NCBI GenBank assembly: GCA_030652115.1
Contig: JAUSBK010000010.1
Coordinates: forward strand, 186,001 to 250,000
DNA from: Coriobacteriia bacterium
GTDB taxonomy: Bacteria > Actinomycetota > Coriobacteriia > Anaerosomatales > Anaerosomataceae
Reading direction: 5' to 3'
Length of the DNA: 64,000 bases
Position 1 is the stretch's first letter. Each line of letters starts with the position of its first letter. The notes under the pieces were generated by a model. It saw nothing but the letters and a program-made list of their open reading frames with translations. It ran no database searches and had not been told where the DNA came from. The position numbers and the translations under genes were made by a program. Positions 45,829 to 55,398 of this stretch are shown piece by piece.

Positions 45829-48603
45829 TCAGCGGAGCGAAGCGACGACCTCCGAGCACCGTGCGCACAGGCTGTCATCGCGGAGCGGACGCAGGTTCCA
45901 GCACCTCGGGCACTTCTCGCCACTTGCGCGCTCGACCCGGACGCCGACCACGTCATCCGAGGCGGGAAGCAGTTCCACTTCCGAGACGATGAACATCTCC
46001 GCGAGGGACTCCCGCCCGCGAGCCTCGAGTACGCCGAGTGCTCGCTCGGGGACGGAGAGGACGAGCCGGGCTTCCTGGCTCTTCCCGACGATCCCGCTGT
46101 TGCGGGCCTCTTCGAGAGCCTTCGTGGCAGTCTCGCGCGCCTCCAGCACGACCGTGTAGGCGTCGCGAAGCTCTCTGGCCTCCTCGGCAGGCACGTCGAG
46201 TGTCGGCCAGCCTGCGAGATGCACGCTTACGACATCTCCGCGGAGCGCTGCGGGCATGAACTGCCAGACCTCTTCGGTGGTGAACGAGAGCACCGGCGCC
46301 ATGAGGCGCACGAGCGTCAGCAGCACCTGCGAGAGCACCGTCTGCGCGCTCCGCCGGCCCGCCGAACGGGCGCCGTCCGCGTAGAGGCGGTCCTTCAGCA
46401 CGTCGAGATAGAACGACGAGAGCTCGGTCACGCAGTAGCCGTGAACGGCGTGGAAGACCTGGTGGAACTTCCAGTCGTCGTACGACGCCGTCACTCGCTC
46501 GGTGAGATCGGCGAGCTGCACGAGCGCGAAACGGTCGAGTTCGGGCATGTCGGCCCACGCCACCGAATCTGCCGGATCGAAGTCGGCGAGATTCGAGAGC
46601 AGGAAGCGGAACGTGTTGCGGATGCGGCGGTACGCCTCGCCCATGCGGTCGAGGATCTCATCCGAGACCGACACGTCCTGCGAGTAGTCCGACGCGGCGA
46701 CCCACAGACGGATGATGTCAGCGCCCGACCTGGCGATCACGTCGAGCGGCGAGATCACGTTGCCGAGCGACTTGGACATCTTGCGCCCGTCGCCGTCCAC
46801 GATGAACCCGTGCGTGAGCACGGCCTTGAACGGCGCGGCGTCGTACGCGCCCACGCTCGTAAGAAGGCTCGACTGGAACCAGCCGCGGTGCTGATCAGAA
46901 CCCTCAACGTAAAGTTCAGCTGGACGGTGTAGCTCCACACGCTTCTCGAGAACGCTCGTGTGGGATACGCCGGACTCCCACCACACGTCGACGATGTCGT
47001 CTTCCGGCTTGAGATCGGAGACGCCGCCGCCACAACGACCACAGGCAGTGTCGGCGGGCAGATACTCACTCGGGCGCTTCGTGAACCACGCGTCTGCGCC
47101 GTCTGTCTCGAACAGACGGATGACCGCATCGAAGGTCGCCTCGGTAGCCACCGTCTCCCCGCACTTGGTGCAGGTGAACACGGGTACCGGAACGCCCCAT
47201 GCACGCTGCCGGCTGATGCACCAGTCGGGACGGTCACCCACCATCGCCGAGATGCGGTTCACGCTCCAGCCGGGGATCCACTGCACCTCGCCGATGGCCC
47301 GCATCGCGTGATCCCTGAGGCCGGTGCGTTCCATGGATACGAACCACTGCTCGGTGGCGCGGAAGATGACCGGCTGCTTGCAGCGCCAGCAGTGAGGGTA
47401 GCTGTGCAGGATGTTTCCCGTAGCCACGAGCGATCCTCGCTCGGAAAGCCACTCGATGATCTTCGGATTGGCGTCCCAGACGTTCATGCCTGTGAAGGGG
47501 CCACCACCTGCATCGAACCTTCCATCGTCGAGTACCGGCATCGGCATCGGCAGGCCGTACTTCACGCCCACGAGGTAGTCCTCATCGCCATGTCCGGGTG
47601 CGGTGTGCACGGCGCCGGTACCGGTCGAGAGCTCCACGTGGTCGCCGGTGATGATGACGCCCTGCACGCCCTCGTGGATCGGCTGCGCGTAGTGAAGACC
47701 GGAGAGGGCACTTCCCTTGACGCGGGGCCCGACCACCTCGTGACCTTCCCATCCGGCGTGCGCTACCACTTGCTCGACCAGGTCTTCGGCCATCACGAAC
47801 ACACGGCCCCCGACGACTCTCACGCCCACGTAGTCGGCGTCTTCGGCAAGCGTGACAGCGACGTTGGCAGGCAGCGTCCACGGCGTGGTCGTCCAGATGA
47901 GAACCGACACCGCACCCTCGGCATCCCACGGCGTCGCATCGGCAAACCTGAATGCCACATAGATGGAGTTGGAGGTCTCATCCCCGTACTCGATCTCGGC
48001 CTCGGCAAGCGCCGTGTGGCAGCGGATGCACCAGTGGATCGGCTTCGCGCCTTTGTAGATCGCGCCGTCGGCGTACATCTTCTTGAAGATCTCGACGTTG
48101 CCCGCCTCATACGCCGGCTTGAGCGTCAGATAGGGATCCTCCCACTCGCCGCGCACGCCGAGGCGCTTGAACTCCTCGCGCTGAACGTCCACGAACTTGA
48201 GCGCGTAGTCCCGGCACAGTTCCCGCAGCTTCGCCTGGCCGATCGCGGCCATCTTCTCGGGACCGAGGTTCTTCTCGACCTGGTGCTCGATCGGCTGGCC
48301 GTGGCAGTCCCAGCCCGGCACGTACGGCGCGCAGTACCCGCGCATCGACTTGTACTTGACGATGAGGTCCTTCAGCACCTTGTTGTACGCGGTGCCCATG
48401 TGGATGTGGCCGTTGGCGTACGGAGGGCCGTCGTGGAGCACGAACAGCTCCCCGTCCCTGTTCGCTTCGAGGGTCAGGGCATAGACGTCGATGTCCTGCC
48501 AGAACTTCAGCCACTCCGGCTCGCGCGTGCTCAGATTCGCGCGCATCGGGAAGTCGGTCTCCGGCAGGTTCATCGTGCTCTTGTAGTCGTTCTTCTCGGC
48601 CAT
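45829..48603 (-). CDS. ileS: Isoleucyl-tRNA synthetase
   Basis: This 924-aa class I synthetase charges tRNA-Ile. It has LHDGPPYANGHIHMGTA (HIGH-like HIHMG), the editing domain (LIWTTTPWTLPANVAVTL), WCISRQRAWGVPVP, the KMSKS loop (GRKMSKSLGNVISP) and a C-terminal zinc finger (EKCPRCWNLRPL, LCARCSEV). It is of the bacterial IleS1-type length and order. ATG 48603 is chosen because the family N-terminus MNLPETDFPMRANL follows shortly. It is controlled by the T-box upstream. Confidence 0.96.
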   Translation of the reverse strand: MAEKNDYKSTMNLPETDFPMRANLSTREPEWLKFWQDIDVYALTLEANRDGELFVLHDGPPYANGHIHMGTAYNKVLKDLIVKYKSMRGYCAPYVPGWDCHGQPIEHQVEKNLGPEKMAAIGQAKLRELCRDYALKFVDVQREEFKRLGVRGEWEDPYLTLKPAYEAGNVEIFKKMYADGAIYKGAKPIHWCIRCHTALAEAEIEYGDETSNSIYVAFRFADATPWDAEGAVSVLIWTTTPWTLPANVAVTLAEDADYVGVRVVGGRVFVMAEDLVEQVVAHAGWEGHEVVGPRVKGSALSGLHYAQPIHEGVQGVIITGDHVELSTGTGAVHTAPGHGDEDYLVGVKYGLPMPMPVLDDGRFDAGGGPFTGMNVWDANPKIIEWLSERGSLVATGNILHSYPHCWRCKQPVIFRATEQWFVSMERTGLRDHAMRAIGEVQWIPGWSVNRISAMVGDRPDWCISRQRAWGVPVPVFTCTKCGETVATEATFDAVIRLFETDGADAWFTKRPSEYLPADTACGRCGGGVSDLKPEDDIVDVWWESGVSHTSVLEKRVELHRPAELYVEGSDQHRGWFQSSLLTSVGAYDAAPFKAVLTHGFIVDGDGRKMSKSLGNVISPLDVIARSGADIIRLWVAASDYSQDVSVSDEILDRMGEAYRRIRNTFRFLLSNLADFDPADSVAWADMPELDRFALVQLADLTERVTASYDDWKFHQVFHAVHGYCVTELSSFYLDVLKDRLYADGARSAGRRSAQTVLSQVLLTLVRLMAPVLSFTTEEVWQFMPAALRGDVVSVHLAGWPTLDVPAEEARELRDAYTVVLEARETATKALEEARNSGIVGKSQEARLVLSVPERALGVLEARGRESLAEMFIVSEVELLPASDDVVGVRVERASGEKCPRCWNLRPLRDDSLCARCSEVVASLR

Positions 48604-48689
48604 GGAGCCTGTCCTCTCGCCTACGTGCGGTGCCACACAACAGCAAAGCGCGCCCGTCCGCATCTGGGACGAAGCGCGCCTCGGATGAG

Positions 48690-48778
48690 GTCACTCCGCG
48701 GTACCACCCAGCTTGCGCACCTCAAGACGAGGCTGCGCCACTCGGTAGCCCGGTAACGGGGGCTGATCCGTCGGCGTC
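48690..48778 (-). promoter_or_regulatory. T-box riboswitch (ileS), ultrashort stem I
   Basis: The leader holds the T-box sequence GGGTGGTACCGCG (48697-48709 on the minus strand) and, upstream, a short stem I with the isoleucine specifier ATC in GACGGATCA (ATC at 48767-48765) above an AGCCC/GGGCT hairpin. The long stem I features are missing, as in actinobacterial ileS leaders, where uncharged tRNA-Ile exposes the ribosome-binding site. It begins right at the stop codon of the preceding gene. Confidence 0.85.
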
Positions 48779-49548
48779 TACTTGGCCTTGGGGCCGTTCG
48801 GGCCGAAGCTCGGGGGTGATGTTCGGTGCCGTCGTGCCTCGCGGGCTTTCACTGTCCCCGCTCGCTTGCCGAGGCCGAACTTGGCCCTACTCGTCCCCTT
48901 CATCGCTGGGTCGAACACTCGGCCTTCCGGCCGCGTACGTGCGATGGTAGCGCCAGCATCATCGGGGGTCAACGCGTGTCGCTCCGCCTCATCACGTTCG
49001 AAGAGAGCGTTGATGGTGCTCACGCAGGCGCTCGCCTCCCCCTCATCCAGCGCCGCGCCGAAGCGCACCGCGGACCGCCACGACTTCACCTCGATCCGCG
49101 GATGCGGCTTCCCCGCCCGCATGGGCAGCAGTTCGGCGCGCTCCACGATCGTCCGACGGATGTGCAGCCTGATCGGCACACGGCCGGCCTGCCGCATGAT
49201 CGTGATCCGCTCGGCGTCTATCGTGAGCGTCTCGGTGCCCGTCCGCCCGTACACCGCCGACCATATCGAAAGCAGGGCGAGGGCGTGCAGCGCCACGGTG
49301 AATGCGAGCATGACGATCCACAGCAGCACGCGCGCTACGATGCCGTCGGGGACTCCCCAACCCAGATACCAGATGCTCGCAACGACGACCACAACGAGCC
49401 ACGGAACGCCAAAGAGGGCTGCGGTCCACGTCCAGGCATGATCGTGCGCGGCAGGCCCTCTGATCGCCAAACCATCAGGTGTCATCTCGACCGACAGCCG
49501 GCCGGACGTTCCGAGGGGCAACTCCACCGGCACCTGACGGACGCCCAT
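48778..49548 (-). CDS. Unknown membrane protein with basic C-terminal tail
   Basis: This 256-aa protein has a N-terminal soluble part (VELPLGTSGRLSVEMTPDGL), two transmembrane helices (LFGVPWLVVVVVASIWYLGW and LLWIVMLAFTVALHALALL) and a soluble part with ERITIMRQAGRVPIRLHIRR and RFGAALDEGEAS, ending in a Lys/Arg-rich disordered tail. It resembles PH-like (YdbS/bPH2) arrangement loosely, but I do not assign a family. ATG 49548 lies 2 nt after yggU. Its last codons abut the T-box. Confidence 0.68.
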   Translation of the reverse strand: MGVRQVPVELPLGTSGRLSVEMTPDGLAIRGPAAHDHAWTWTAALFGVPWLVVVVVASIWYLGWGVPDGIVARVLLWIVMLAFTVALHALALLSIWSAVYGRTGTETLTIDAERITIMRQAGRVPIRLHIRRTIVERAELLPMRAGKPHPRIEVKSWRSAVRFGAALDEGEASACVSTINALFERDEAERHALTPDDAGATIARTRPEGRVFDPAMKGTSRAKFGLGKRAGTVKAREARRHRTSPPSFGPNGPKAK

Positions 49549-49550
49549 CG

Positions 49551-49829
49551 CTACCCCCGTACGTCCGCAGGGGGTTCGCCAAACGCCCGCGCTACGTCCT
49601 CGGCGGTAGCATCTGCCACGTCCACCTGCTTGTGTCGCGCTGTCTCGCCACGCACGACACGCACCGTGGACTTGGGGACGTCGAGTGCGCGCGCCAGCAA
49701 TTCGCATGCAGCGGCGTTGGCCTTGCCGCCATCGGGAGCGGCCGTCACCCGCAAAGACAGTTCACCCCCGTGCCAGCCCACGACCTCGTCGCGGCCCGAC
49801 CTGGGGGTGACGTGAACGGCGATCCGCAT
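49551..49829 (-). CDS. yggU: DUF167/YggU-family protein
   Basis: This 92-aa protein has the family pattern IAVHVTPRSGRDEVVGW, LSLRVTAAPDGGKANAA and VRVVRGETARHKQVDV. The function is unknown; it is commonly found near yggT, proC and divIVA in this cluster. It begins 12 nt after divIVA. Confidence 0.9.
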   Translation of the reverse strand: MRIAVHVTPRSGRDEVVGWHGGELSLRVTAAPDGGKANAAACELLARALDVPKSTVRVVRGETARHKQVDVADATAEDVARAFGEPPADVRG

Positions 49830-49841
49830 CGTGCCCCGGAC

Positions 49842-50630
49842 CTAGTCGATCTCCTCGATGTCGACGTCCTCGTCGCGCTCTCCGAACCCGAACTCCGCCA
49901 CATCGAACTCCATGGTGGCGTCGGGCTCAAGATCAGGCGTGCCGAGATCGCCGAGGTGCAGGCTCGCAACCACGGCAGGAGTCGCCGACGGGGGCTCTGC
50001 GACAGGCGCCGCCGCAGGTGCTGCCGCAGGCGGTGCCCCCGGCTGCTCCGCCACCTGGTCGAAGAGCGGCTCGGCGGGCACGTCAAGCGGCTCGGCCGGA
50101 GCGAAGCTGGCGACAGGCTCGAAGACGTCGGCGTCGACGACGGTCTCCTGACCGGCCTGACCCATCATCAGCTTGACGTCCTCGGGCACGGTCAACTCGG
50201 AGAGCGACCGGAGGTGACGCTCGAGCAGTGCCTTGAAGTTGCCGCGGAATTCCTCTTCGGCCTGCTTGATCCGGCCGAGGTCGGCCGTTGCCTTCTGCTT
50301 GCTCGTGAGCGCGTTGTGAATGACCTCCTTGGCCTTCACTTCTGCATCCTTGAGCACGGCATCGGCCTCGCGCTGCGCCTTGTGCATCATCTCGTCCGAC
50401 GAGCGCTGTGCGGACAGCAGCGTGTTGTGCAGCGTGCGCTCCATGTCCTGGTAGTCGCGCACCTTGGCCTCGAGCGCCTCGTTCTTCTCGGAGAGGTCGA
50501 TGTTCTCCTTGAACAGGCGTTCGAGCTCATCGGCCACCTGGTCGAGGAACGCGTCGACCTCGGCCTCGTTGTATCCACGCAGCGCGTGGGTGAACTCCTT
50601 GTGGTGTATATCGAGCGGCGTGAGCTTCAT
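49842..50630 (-). CDS. divIVA: DivIVA/Wag31-like cell-pole protein
   Basis: This 262-aa coiled-coil protein marks curved membrane and organises pole growth and division. It has the membrane-binding head LTPLDIHHKEFTHALRGYNE, DAFLDQVADELERL, a long coiled coil to ~175, and a Pro/Ala-rich acidic tail (EEQPGAPPAAAPAAAP-type). In Actinobacteria DivIVA directs apical growth. GAGGAAGG precedes the ATG at 50630. Confidence 0.92.
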   Translation of the reverse strand: MKLTPLDIHHKEFTHALRGYNEAEVDAFLDQVADELERLFKENIDLSEKNEALEAKVRDYQDMERTLHNTLLSAQRSSDEMMHKAQREADAVLKDAEVKAKEVIHNALTSKQKATADLGRIKQAEEEFRGNFKALLERHLRSLSELTVPEDVKLMMGQAGQETVVDADVFEPVASFAPAEPLDVPAEPLFDQVAEQPGAPPAAAPAAAPVAEPPSATPAVVASLHLGDLGTPDLEPDATMEFDVAEFGFGERDEDVDIEEID

Positions 50631-50684
50631 GAGGGACCCTTCCTCGACCGCATGGACTACTAGGCGATTCTAACCCAACTGGCA

Positions 50685-50939
50685 CTACAGGAGAGACGAT
50701 AGAAGCCTCTGGATGAGCCGCAAGACGAGGATTGCGACGAGCGGCGAGAAGTCGATCATCCCAAAGAGCGGAACGATTCTTCGGAAAATGCCGACCCACG
50801 GCTCAACGACGGTGCCGAGAGCCACGTACGCGTCGTACAGGATCCCCGACGACGGGCGGAACAACGACATCAGCACGTAGACGATGATCAGCATTCCGTA
50901 GAAGTCCATGAGTCCCAGAATGATGTCCTTGACGCTCAC
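50685..50939 (-). CDS. yggT: YggT-family membrane protein
   Basis: This 84-aa protein has two hydrophobic helices and the family motif IFRRIVPLFGMIDFSPLVAI. YggT proteins lie in the division cluster and are linked to osmotic tolerance and pole structure in some bacteria. The GTG start overlaps the proC stop (GTGA). Confidence 0.9.
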   Translation of the reverse strand: MSVKDIILGLMDFYGMLIIVYVLMSLFRPSSGILYDAYVALGTVVEPWVGIFRRIVPLFGMIDFSPLVAILVLRLIQRLLSSLL

Positions 50940-51757
50940 GAGCCCAGCTCCTTTGCGCGCCGCACGGCAGCCGCGACGGCCGCGTCGACAGTCGGCCGGA
51001 AGCCGCCTGCCTCCAGGGCCTCCAGAGCAGCAACCGTCGTGCCGCCGGGGCTCGAGACACCATCGATGAGCTCCTGCGGCTCCATGCCGCTCGCGAGCAG
51101 CAGCTCGGCCGTCCCCTTGAACGTCTGGACCGCGAGACGCAGCGCGACGTCGCGCTCCAGGCCCTGGGCTGCGCCCGCCTCCGCCAGCGCATCGGCGAAC
51201 AGCGCCACGTACGCGGGTCCCGAACCGGAGATCGCGGTCGCCGCGTCCTGGACCGCCTCGTCCACGACGAGGGCATCGCCGACCGCCTCGAACAGCTCGC
51301 GTACCCGCTCCACCTGCGCCGGATCCGCAGCGCGACCGCCGCTTACGACCGCCATGCCGGCCCCCACCATCGCCGGGGTGTTCGGCATGACGCGGACGAC
51401 AGCGGCTCCGCCCCGCAGCAGCGCCTCAAGGCGTGCAGTGGTGATCCCGGCGGCGATCGAGACGACGATCGCACCGGCCTCGATGTCATCAGCCAGATGT
51501 GCGACCACCGCATCGATGACCTGCGGCTTCACCGCAAAGAGCACAATCTCGGCGCCCGCCAGCACATCGTGACCGTCGGCGAACACAGCGATCCCGTGCC
51601 GCTCGAACACGTCCCGTCGCGGCGCCGACGGCTCCACGACAGCGATGCTGCTCGCCTCGAGCGCGGCGGACGATACGAGACCGGCTGCGATGGCCTCGCC
51701 CATGCGGCCGCCGCCGATGATGACGAGCGTGTACGGAGCGCTCACAGCCGCGCTCAC
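50936..51757 (-). CDS. proC: Pyrroline-5-carboxylate reductase
   Basis: This 273-aa enzyme reduces pyrroline-5-carboxylate to proline with NADPH. The Rossmann motif is IIGGGRMGEAIAAGLV, with FAVKPQVID, RVMPNTPAMVGAGM, SGSGPAYVALFADALAEAG and SPGGTTVAALEALE. GTG start; overlaps sepF. proC within the sepF-yggT cluster is common. Confidence 0.95.
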   Translation of the reverse strand: MSAAVSAPYTLVIIGGGRMGEAIAAGLVSSAALEASSIAVVEPSAPRRDVFERHGIAVFADGHDVLAGAEIVLFAVKPQVIDAVVAHLADDIEAGAIVVSIAAGITTARLEALLRGGAAVVRVMPNTPAMVGAGMAVVSGGRAADPAQVERVRELFEAVGDALVVDEAVQDAATAISGSGPAYVALFADALAEAGAAQGLERDVALRLAVQTFKGTAELLLASGMEPQELIDGVSSPGGTTVAALEALEAGGFRPTVDAAVAAAVRRAKELGS

Positions 51758-52272
51758 CGATCCATGCCGAAGAGGCCCCTGTCGCGCATCGCGGCGCGCT
51801 GGGCGTCGCTCACGTCCACGTTGGCAGGTGTGAGCATGAAGACCTTGTCGGAGACCTTCTGGAGGCCGCCATTGAGGCCATACGTGAGGCCCGATGCGAA
51901 ATCAAGCAGCCGCTTCGCCAGGTCCTGGTCGGTCATCGTGAGGTTCATGATCACCGGAATGCCCTGCTTGAACTTGTCGGCGATCGCCTGCGCCTCGGAG
52001 TACGTCCGTGGCTCGACGATCTGCATCTTCACCTGCGGAACCTGCTGCACACCGGGGCCCGCGACCACCGACCCTTGCCGCGCCGCCTCGCGCGCCCTGT
52101 CGAGGTCCGGCTCACGCGTCACGCGACGAATCGACTGCGGCTCGCCCTCGTACGGGCTGCGCGGAAGGTCGCGCGCCTCCGTGCCGTCGTCTTCGTCGTC
52201 GTACTCGTCGTACTCGTCGTACTCGTCATCGCCGAGGCCGAGTCTCGCTTTGATGTCATGGATGAAGCCCAC
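51754..52272 (-). CDS. sepF: Cell-division protein SepF
   Basis: This 172-aa FtsZ-ring membrane anchor replaces FtsA in Actinobacteria. An N-terminal amphipathic helix (MGFIHDIKARLGLG) is followed by an acidic linker in which EYD is repeated (a 9-base tandem repeat of GTACTCGTC units at ~52200-52227), then the SepF core (IVEPRTYSEAQAIADKFKQG, VIMNLTMTDQDLAKRLLDFA, FMLTPANVDVS). GAGGAG precedes the GTG at 52272. Confidence 0.94.
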   Translation of the reverse strand: MGFIHDIKARLGLGDDEYDEYDEYDDEDDGTEARDLPRSPYEGEPQSIRRVTREPDLDRAREAARQGSVVAGPGVQQVPQVKMQIVEPRTYSEAQAIADKFKQGIPVIMNLTMTDQDLAKRLLDFASGLTYGLNGGLQKVSDKVFMLTPANVDVSDAQRAAMRDRGLFGMDR

Positions 52273-52304
52273 GGTTCGCTCCTCGCCTCGCTTGGCCTAT
52301 CGTG

Positions 52305-52982
52305 TCACCGGCCGAAGATAGCTCTGCCGATGCGCACGATGGTAGCACCCTCCTCGATGGCCACGCCGAAATCATTCGTCATGCCCATGGAGAGCTCGGT
52401 TAGTTCAACCCCATTGAAACGCATAGCCGAAAGGGATTCAAACAGGTCGTGCAGGTCGCGGAAGACCCAACGCACCGACTCCGGTCGCGCATAGGGGGCG
52501 ATGGTCATCAGACCGCGCACGGCAACGCCGGGCAGTTCGAGCGAGGCACGCACGAGTTCCTCGGCCTCCCCTGGATCCATGCCGTGCTTCGACGCCTCGC
52601 GCGACACGTTCATCTCGAGCAGTACCGGCTGCACGACCCCCAGCGCACCCGCAACCCGGTCGATGCGCTCGAGCAGCTTGAGCGAGTCCACCGAGTGGAT
52701 GAGGAACGCCTTGCCGACCACGTGCTGCACCTTGTTCGACTGCAGTGTGCCGATGAAGTGCCAGCGCGCTTGCGGGAACAACCCGTGCTTGGCCTCGAAC
52801 TCCTGCACACGGTTCTCGCCGAAGTCCGTCACGCCTGCAGCGATCGCGTCGCGGACCTCGGGCGGACCAACCGTCTTGGCAACCGCGACGATCGTGATGT
52901 CATCGGCGTCGCGACCGACAGCGTCCGCGGCATCGCACACCCGCGTCCGGACCGACTCGTATCGCTCGGCTACCTGGCTCAC
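52305..52982 (-). CDS. yggS: YggS/PLPBP pyridoxal-phosphate homeostasis protein
   Basis: This 225-aa PLP-binding protein keeps free PLP low. It has ITIVAVAKTV (PLP Lys), DFGENRVQEFEAKH, WHFIGTLQSNKVQHVV, and GLMTIAP with ELSMGMTNDFGVAI (phosphate binding). It overlaps the phoU stop by 4 nt (GTGA) and continues to sepF, in the usual yggS-sepF order. Confidence 0.94.
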   Translation of the reverse strand: MSQVAERYESVRTRVCDAADAVGRDADDITIVAVAKTVGPPEVRDAIAAGVTDFGENRVQEFEAKHGLFPQARWHFIGTLQSNKVQHVVGKAFLIHSVDSLKLLERIDRVAGALGVVQPVLLEMNVSREASKHGMDPGEAEELVRASLELPGVAVRGLMTIAPYARPESVRWVFRDLHDLFESLSAMRFNGVELTELSMGMTNDFGVAIEEGATIVRIGRAIFGR

Positions 52983-53659
52983 GCGCCCTGCGGCTCCTGA
53001 CCCTCGGCCGACTCATCGAACGCCTCGAACGCACCGGTCACCATGTAGACGAGCCGCTCGCCGATGTCGACCGCGTGATCGGCGATGCGCTCGAGATAGC
53101 GTGACGCGAGCACCATGCTGCTCGCCCACTCGATGTCGTCCTCGTCCTGCAACCTGCTGAGCTCGCGGAAGAACTGCTTGAAGAGGTGGTCTATTGGCTC
53201 GTCCATCTCCTTCAGCTTGTACGCGAGCTCGAGGTCGTTCGTCTCGAATGCCTCGAGCATGGCCTCGAGCACGCGGTGCACGAGATTGCCCTGCGCGCGG
53301 ATGAGGTCGTAGAGCGTGCGCGGCCCCCGGCGTGCAGCGGTGCGACGCGCCGCCTTGGCGATGTTCACGCCGAGATCGGCCATGCGCTCCATATGCATCG
53401 AGACGTGCGCCAGCGAGTACAGCAGGCGCAGGTCGCGTGCTACCGGGAACTGAGTGGCGATGATCTCGAGCGTGCGCTCCTCGAGCGCCAGACAGCGCGT
53501 GTCGATCACGTCATCGCTGGCTATGACCTGCTCGGCCAAGTCGACGTCGCCCTCGACGAGCGAGGTAATGGCGTCGCGCGTCATCTCGATGACCAGGCGC
53601 CCGATCTCGACGACCTCGGCCTTGGTGGCCTTGAGTTCCTTGCGATAGCCTTCGCGCAT
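52979..53659 (-). CDS. phoU: Phosphate-transport regulator PhoU
   Basis: This 226-aa helical protein links the Pst transporter to the phosphate two-component system and prevents excess uptake. It has two PhoU repeats (RLVIEMTRDAITSLVEGDVD and MLEAFETNDLELAYKL), with metal-site-like EDDIEWAS and ERIADHAVDIGERLVY. It is the last gene of the pst operon, 90 nt after pstB, and overlaps yggS. Confidence 0.94.
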   Translation of the reverse strand: MREGYRKELKATKAEVVEIGRLVIEMTRDAITSLVEGDVDLAEQVIASDDVIDTRCLALEERTLEIIATQFPVARDLRLLYSLAHVSMHMERMADLGVNIAKAARRTAARRGPRTLYDLIRAQGNLVHRVLEAMLEAFETNDLELAYKLKEMDEPIDHLFKQFFRELSRLQDEDDIEWASSMVLASRYLERIADHAVDIGERLVYMVTGAFEAFDESAEGQEPQGA

Positions 53660-53749
53660 GATGTGGATCTCCTCAGTCGGGTGACTTCTGCAAAACCCGA
53701 TTATAGTCAGCGCCGGCGCCTACGAGGTTGCACGCCCGTTACACTCTCC

Positions 53750-54565
53750 CTACCCGAACCGACCGGTGATGTAGTCCTCTGTCCGCCGATCGTGCGGACT
53801 AGTGAAGATCTCGGCCGTCCGGCCGAACTCGATCAGCTCGGCCGCTTCGCCCTGGCGTTCTTGCAGGAAGAACGCCGTTTCATCGGAGACGCGCGCCGCT
53901 TGCTGCATGTTATGCGTGACGATGATGATCGTGACCGAGTTCTTCAGTTCGGCCATCAGGTCCTCGACCTTTTGCACGCTCGTGGGGTCGATCGCCGAAC
54001 ACGGTTCGTCCATCAGGAGCACGTCCGGCTGCACGGCCAGCACGCGAGCGATGCAGAGGCGCTGCTGCTGACCGCCGGAGAGCGTCAGCCCACCCCGGGC
54101 CATGATGTCCTTGACCTCTTTCCAGACGTTCGCGCGGACGAGGGCCTTCTCGACGATCTCGTCGAGCTCGGCCTTCTTGGTCACACCGTGCAGGCGCGGC
54201 CCGAACGCCACGTTGTCATAGATCGACATCGGGAACGGGTTCGGCTGCTGGAAGATCATCCCCACCCGCCGGCGGAGGTCCACCGGATCGACGCCCGGCC
54301 CGTAGATATCGGCCTCGTCGAGGGTGATCGTGCCTTCGAGGCGCGTGCCGGGGATGAGGTCGTTCATCCGGTTCAGGCACCGCAGGAAGGTCGACTTGCC
54401 ACAGCCGGACGGACCGATGAACGCCGTGACCGAGTTCTCCCGGACATCGATGTTGATGCCGGTGAGCGCGTGGAAGTCGCCGTAGTAGAACTCAAGGTTC
54501 CGAACCGCGAACTTGGCGGCGCCGGTGAGCGCCTCGGCCTTGGGCGCCGAGAATGGCGGTGTCAT
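53750..54565 (-). CDS. pstB: Phosphate ABC transporter ATP-binding protein
   Basis: This 271-aa ATPase powers phosphate import. Walker [15 protein letters not shown]-loop [15 protein letters not shown] (typical of PstB), signature [13 protein letters not shown], Walker [14 protein letters not shown] and [21 protein letters not shown] ending. ATG 54565 overlaps pstA (ATGA). Upstream frame residues would not fit the family. Confidence 0.96.
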   Translation of the reverse strand: MTPPFSAPKAEALTGAAKFAVRNLEFYYGDFHALTGINIDVRENSVTAFIGPSGCGKSTFLRCLNRMNDLIPGTRLEGTITLDEADIYGPGVDPVDLRRRVGMIFQQPNPFPMSIYDNVAFGPRLHGVTKKAELDEIVEKALVRANVWKEVKDIMARGGLTLSGGQQQRLCIARVLAVQPDVLLMDEPCSAIDPTSVQKVEDLMAELKNSVTIIIVTHNMQQAARVSDETAFFLQERQGEAAELIEFGRTAEIFTSPHDRRTEDYITGRFG

Positions 54566-55395
54566 GATTCCGTGACCCTTCTGTTCCGGGCGGCAAGCCA
54601 CCGGGCCGACAGGTTGAAGAAGAGGATCATCACCATGAGGAGCAGCGCGGTACCGTACGCCGCATCCATGTTGATGCCGTCCATCGCGAGCCGGTACAGA
54701 TGCACCGTCATCGAACGGCCGGGGTCGAGCGGTGAAATCGGGGTGTTGATCGCTTCGCCCATCGTGAAGATGACGACGGCCGTCTCGCCCACCGCGCGCC
54801 CCATCGCGAGGATGACTCCGGTGAGGATACGCGGCATCGCCGAAGGCAACACGATCCGGCTCACCGTCTGCCACTTGCTCGCGCCGAGCCCGTAGCTGCC
54901 CCACCTGATGAAGCGCGGGACAGAGCGGATAGCCTCCTCCGTGGCGCGCATGACGATCGGCAGCATGAGAAACGAGAGCGCAAGCGCACCCGAGAGCACC
55001 GAGAACCCAAGACCCATGGCCTCGGTGAAGAAGGCGAAGCCGAAGAGGCCCATGACGATCGACGGCACGCTTGCCAGTGTGTCAGCAGCGAACCGGATCG
55101 TGTTCACGAGACGACCCTGTACCGCATACTCGGCCAGATAGACCGCCGCAAGCACGGCGATCGGCGTGACGATGAGCATCGCAAGCCCGGTCACGTACAT
55201 GGTCGCGACGATGGTCGGGCCGATGCCTCCCTCGGCGTTCACGCCGTGCGGCCGCGTGAAGATGAACTCCGGCGTGATCTGGCCGATGCCCCGCACGACG
55301 ACGTACACGATGACCGCGCCAAGCACCGCGACGGTGGTGATGCCGCAGAGCCACAGTGTCCCGACCGCGATTCGGTTCGCCCAGCGCTTGTCCAT
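54562..55395 (-). CDS. pstA: Phosphate ABC transporter permease PstA
   Basis: This 277-aa six-helix permease has the PstA loop [35 protein letters not shown], and [17 protein letters not shown]. The EAA loop contacts PstB. It starts 3 nt after the pstC stop. It works with PstC as the phosphate channel. Confidence 0.95.
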   Translation of the reverse strand: MDKRWANRIAVGTLWLCGITTVAVLGAVIVYVVVRGIGQITPEFIFTRPHGVNAEGGIGPTIVATMYVTGLAMLIVTPIAVLAAVYLAEYAVQGRLVNTIRFAADTLASVPSIVMGLFGFAFFTEAMGLGFSVLSGALALSFLMLPIVMRATEEAIRSVPRFIRWGSYGLGASKWQTVSRIVLPSAMPRILTGVILAMGRAVGETAVVIFTMGEAINTPISPLDPGRSMTVHLYRLAMDGINMDAAYGTALLLMVMILFFNLSARWLAARNRRVTES

Positions 55396-55398
55396 CGC

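Noticed and set aside
46960-48756. A 598-codon plus-strand frame opposite ileS
   Set aside because: Composition is that of an antisense shadow and ileS is unambiguous.
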